Below, in pieces: positions 61,667 through 64,000 of a stretch of DNA of 64,000 nt (positions are counted from its first letter, which is position 1; every line of letters starts with the position of its first letter). A program made the translations under genes and the position numbers. The stretch spans positions 147,904-211,903 of the forward strand of contig NZ_JH725082.1 of NCBI RefSeq assembly GCF_000278255.1. Reading direction: 5' to 3'. A model generated the notes under the pieces. It searched no databases. It worked only from the letters and a program-made list of their open reading frames with translations, and was not told the DNA's origin. This stretch comes from Bartonella melophagi K-2C (lineage in GTDB: Bacteria; Pseudomonadota; Alphaproteobacteria; Rhizobiales; Rhizobiaceae).

Positions 61667-63739
61667 TTACTCTACAGATCCAGCAGCATGATTCTTTGCA
61701 AGAGCTGAACATTCAGCCATAACTGCAGAAGCACGCGCTATTGGATTTGTTAAATAGAAGTCCTTAATTATAGAAGCGAATGTTTGCTTACTTAGAACAA
61801 TTAATTGCGAACCGAGTGCTTTGAGATCACTTAGACATGCAGGAGCTATATCATCAATTGCACAAAGATGTGGAAAATCACTGAATAAATTCTGCCTTAA
61901 TTGAGATAAAGAATCAAAAGGGAGCTTATTTTCTAAAACATCAGATAAAGCACGCAAAATTGCCCAATCTTCCTTTGCTTCACCCGGAGCAAAACCGGCT
62001 CGATTCGTCATTTGAACACGACCTTCTGTATTAACGTAAAGCCCTGATTTCTCAGTATAAGCTGATGCTGGCAAAATCACATCAGCAGCATGCGCACCAT
62101 TATCACCATGGCTACCAATATAAATTGTAAAAGCCTTTTTATGGGTCAATTCCACTTCATCTGCACCAAGTAAAAATAAAACTTCACAAGTCTTAACAAT
62201 ATTTTCAGTTCCAATTTTAGAAACAAAACCAATATCTAATCCCCCAACAGTCGAGGCAGCATTATGAAGCACACCAAATCCATTCCACTCTTTATTAAGA
62301 GCACCAACAACATCAGATAATTTTGCGAGATTTTTTAAAACAGACAACCCCTCTTTACCTGAAACAGCAGCTTCCCCAATAAGAATAAGTGGACGTTTAG
62401 CTTTTTTCAGAACATCAAAAAACGCATTCTTTCCACTAATGAGTGCACTCAACGCTTCAGTACCAGCCCCAAGATAAGAATATGGATAACGCAAATCAAC
62501 TTGCTCTCCAATTAATGCAATTGGAAATTGCCCCATTCGTTGACGTTTTAAAATACGCGCATTTAAAACAGCAGCTTCAGTACGCGGATTAGACCCCACA
62601 ATGAGTAATGCATCAGCTTGCTCAATACCTACAATAGTTGGATTAAAAATATAACTTGAGCGCCCTAATTCAGGTGATAAAGCCATACCTCTTTGACGAC
62701 AATCAAATACCTTTGATCCTAGTGAAGTGAGCAATACTTTAAGCGCATACATTTCTTCAACAGACGCTAGGTCTCCTGCAATTGCACCAATTTTTTCTGC
62801 TGTTGTCTTAGATACTGCCGTCTTAACACTCGCAAAAGCTTCTGACCAACTTGCAGGCTGAAGTTTTCCATTTTTGCGAACATATGGTTTATCAAGTCGC
62901 TGAGTGCGCAGCCCATCCCAAATAAAACGCGTCTTATCAGAAATCCACTCCTCATTTACGTCTTGATTCGTACGTGGTATTATTCGCATAACTTCACGTC
63001 CCCGACTATCAATACGAATGGCACTACCAAGTGCATCCATCACATCAATTGATTCTGTCTTAGTTAATTCCCATGGACGCGCATGAAATGCATAAGGTTT
63101 TGAGGTTAAAGCACCCACCGGACAAAGATCAATAACATTCCCCTGTAATTCAGATGTCATTGCTTTTTCAAGATAGGTCGTAATTTCAGCATCTTCACCA
63201 CGACCAATTAAACCAAGCTCTGAAACACCTGCAACTTCTGTCGTAAAACGAACACAACGGGTGCAATGAATACACCGTGTCATAACAGTTTTTACAAGCG
63301 GACCGATATATTTATCTTCTACAGCACGCTTGTTTTCTGTATAACGAGAACAATCACGACCATAAAACATTGCTTGATCTTGAAGATCACATTCACCACC
63401 TTGATCACATACAGGACAATCTAGCGGATGATTAATAAGGAGAAACTCCATAACACCTTCACGAGCTTTTTTAACCATCTCTGTATTGGTAAATATCTCA
63501 GGTATTTCACCATTGGGGCCCAGTCGTAAATCGCGAACCTCCATCGCACAAGAAGCTTGAGGTTTTGGAGGAGCACCTTTGACCTCAACTAAACACATGC
63601 GACAATTTCCAGCAATTGACAAACTTTCATGAAAACAAAAACGTGGCACTTCAGCACCAGCAGCTTCAGCGGCTTGAAGCAATGTATAGTAGTCAGGAAC
63701 TTCAATCTCTTTACCATCAACTTTGATACTTATCATCAT
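61667..63739 (-). CDS. nuoG: NADH:quinone oxidoreductase subunit G
   Basis: Peripheral-arm subunit with a molybdopterin-oxidoreductase-like body. The 690 residues begin with a 2Fe-2S domain (Cys35, Cys46, Cys49, Cys64), then the His-ligated cluster N5 (His104, Cys108, Cys111, Cys117) and cluster N4 (Cys156, Cys159, Cys162, plus a Cys in [12 protein letters not shown] near 206). The remainder is the degenerate catalytic-domain fold. No extra N7 cluster motif seen. It follows nuoF by about 60 bases. Confidence 0.96.
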   Translation of the reverse strand: MMISIKVDGKEIEVPDYYTLLQAAEAAGAEVPRFCFHESLSIAGNCRMCLVEVKGAPPKPQASCAMEVRDLRLGPNGEIPEIFTNTEMVKKAREGVMEFLLINHPLDCPVCDQGGECDLQDQAMFYGRDCSRYTENKRAVEDKYIGPLVKTVMTRCIHCTRCVRFTTEVAGVSELGLIGRGEDAEITTYLEKAMTSELQGNVIDLCPVGALTSKPYAFHARPWELTKTESIDVMDALGSAIRIDSRGREVMRIIPRTNQDVNEEWISDKTRFIWDGLRTQRLDKPYVRKNGKLQPASWSEAFASVKTAVSKTTAEKIGAIAGDLASVEEMYALKVLLTSLGSKVFDCRQRGMALSPELGRSSYIFNPTIVGIEQADALLIVGSNPRTEAAVLNARILKRQRMGQFPIALIGEQVDLRYPYSYLGAGTEALSALISGKNAFFDVLKKAKRPLILIGEAAVSGKEGLSVLKNLAKLSDVVGALNKEWNGFGVLHNAASTVGGLDIGFVSKIGTENIVKTCEVLFLLGADEVELTHKKAFTIYIGSHGDNGAHAADVILPASAYTEKSGLYVNTEGRVQMTNRAGFAPGEAKEDWAILRALSDVLENKLPFDSLSQLRQNLFSDFPHLCAIDDIAPACLSDLKALGSQLIVLSKQTFASIIKDFYLTNPIARASAVMAECSALAKNHAAGSVE

Positions 63740-63800
63740 TAATCCAGTCCGCAGATAATTTACCTAAACTCACATTTTATTATTCATTAGAATAAATTTT

Positions 63801-64000
63801 TTACTCTACTACTTCCAAAGCAACACTTTTGCTTTGAACCACGTTTCGCGTATAATCATCAATTCTTTGCTCAATCTCTGAACGAAAATTACGTATTAAT
63901 CCTTGCACAGGCCACGCCGCAGCATCACCAAGCGCACAAATAGTATACCCTTCAACCTGCTTAGAAACTTCAAATAAAAGGTCAATCTCACGTTTTTGAG
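63801..64000 (-). CDS. nuoF: NADH:quinone oxidoreductase subunit F, C-terminal end (cut by window edge)
   Basis: The last 66 codons of the NADH- and FMN-binding subunit. The visible part reads [24 protein letters not shown], by its parts a match to the NuoF C-terminal region (with the conserved [11 protein letters not shown]), and ends SVALEVVE at TAA 63801-63803. Reading order nuoF-nuoG-nuoH agrees with the standard operon. The NADH site and N3 cluster lie beyond the window. Confidence 0.95.
   Translation of the reverse strand, partial: QKREIDLLFEVSKQVEGYTICALGDAAAWPVQGLIRNFRSEIEQRIDDYTRNVVQSKSVALEVVE

Overview
The window is AT-rich, densely packed alphaproteobacterial core chromosome. Gene content and protein sequences fit Bartonella (Rhizobiales): a hemin-binding-protein/Omp25-type porin, an IalB-family protein, CckA, phosphatidylcholine synthase, a PurS-type purine pathway, a SUF cluster and a 14-subunit-type complex I operon. 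The species cannot be fixed by reading alone.

Layout. 1-5622 (minus) carries purine genes purL (cut by the window edge), purQ, purS, purC and purB, with a small serine hydrolase and rpe. 5769-8498 holds a flavin reductase, a 1.2-kb gene-free stretch, dksA and a FliO-like membrane protein. 8720-11263 is the cell-cycle kinase gene cckA. 11380-15153 has purN-purM facing a PerM-type membrane protein gene coupled to hdaA. 15705-20142 contains three tRNA genes (Pro-TGG, Arg-TCT, Ser-TGA), an NDUFS4-like complex I accessory gene, pcs, a UbiH-type hydroxylase, a Nudix protein and a broken small membrane gene. 20346-22408 has the hemin-binding-type porin and, divergently, sodC. 22556-29115 (minus) is the Fe-S cluster assembly locus: a NifS-type desulfurase, then sufB-C-D-S-T. 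29293-32198 (plus) holds an alpha/beta hydrolase, tyrS and bcp. 32358-37498 (minus) holds prfB, expressed through a programmed +1 frameshift, then mrcA and amiC. rne (plus) has a long structured leader. 40819-43556 has an IalB-family gene and a peptide-type solute-binding protein. 44193-51346 (minus) runs proS-lolC-lolD-sdhE-mfd. 51590-64000 (minus) runs nuoF(partial)-G-H-I-J-K-L-M-N-birA-rnj.

How the parts fit together. Iron-sulfur assembly (SUF), complex I (nuo plus the NDUFS4-like protein) and SdhE serve respiration. The pur genes form most of the de novo IMP/AMP pathway. CckA and HdaA link to cell-cycle and replication control. PBP1a, the amidase, LolCD, Pcs, the porin and the IalB-like protein build or decorate the envelope.

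I found no CRISPR array, insertion sequence, prophage, toxin-antitoxin pair or defence cassette, and nothing I would call a new multi-gene system. The points most worth a second look are: degraded fragment(s) of the NDUFS4-like gene at 2834-2976 (and possibly 37652-37715); a ~100-residue low-complexity insertion in the porin; the rne leader structures; the frameshifted glycine-rich membrane gene at 19521-19849; and a 14-base element shared by the dksA and tRNA-Pro upstream regions.
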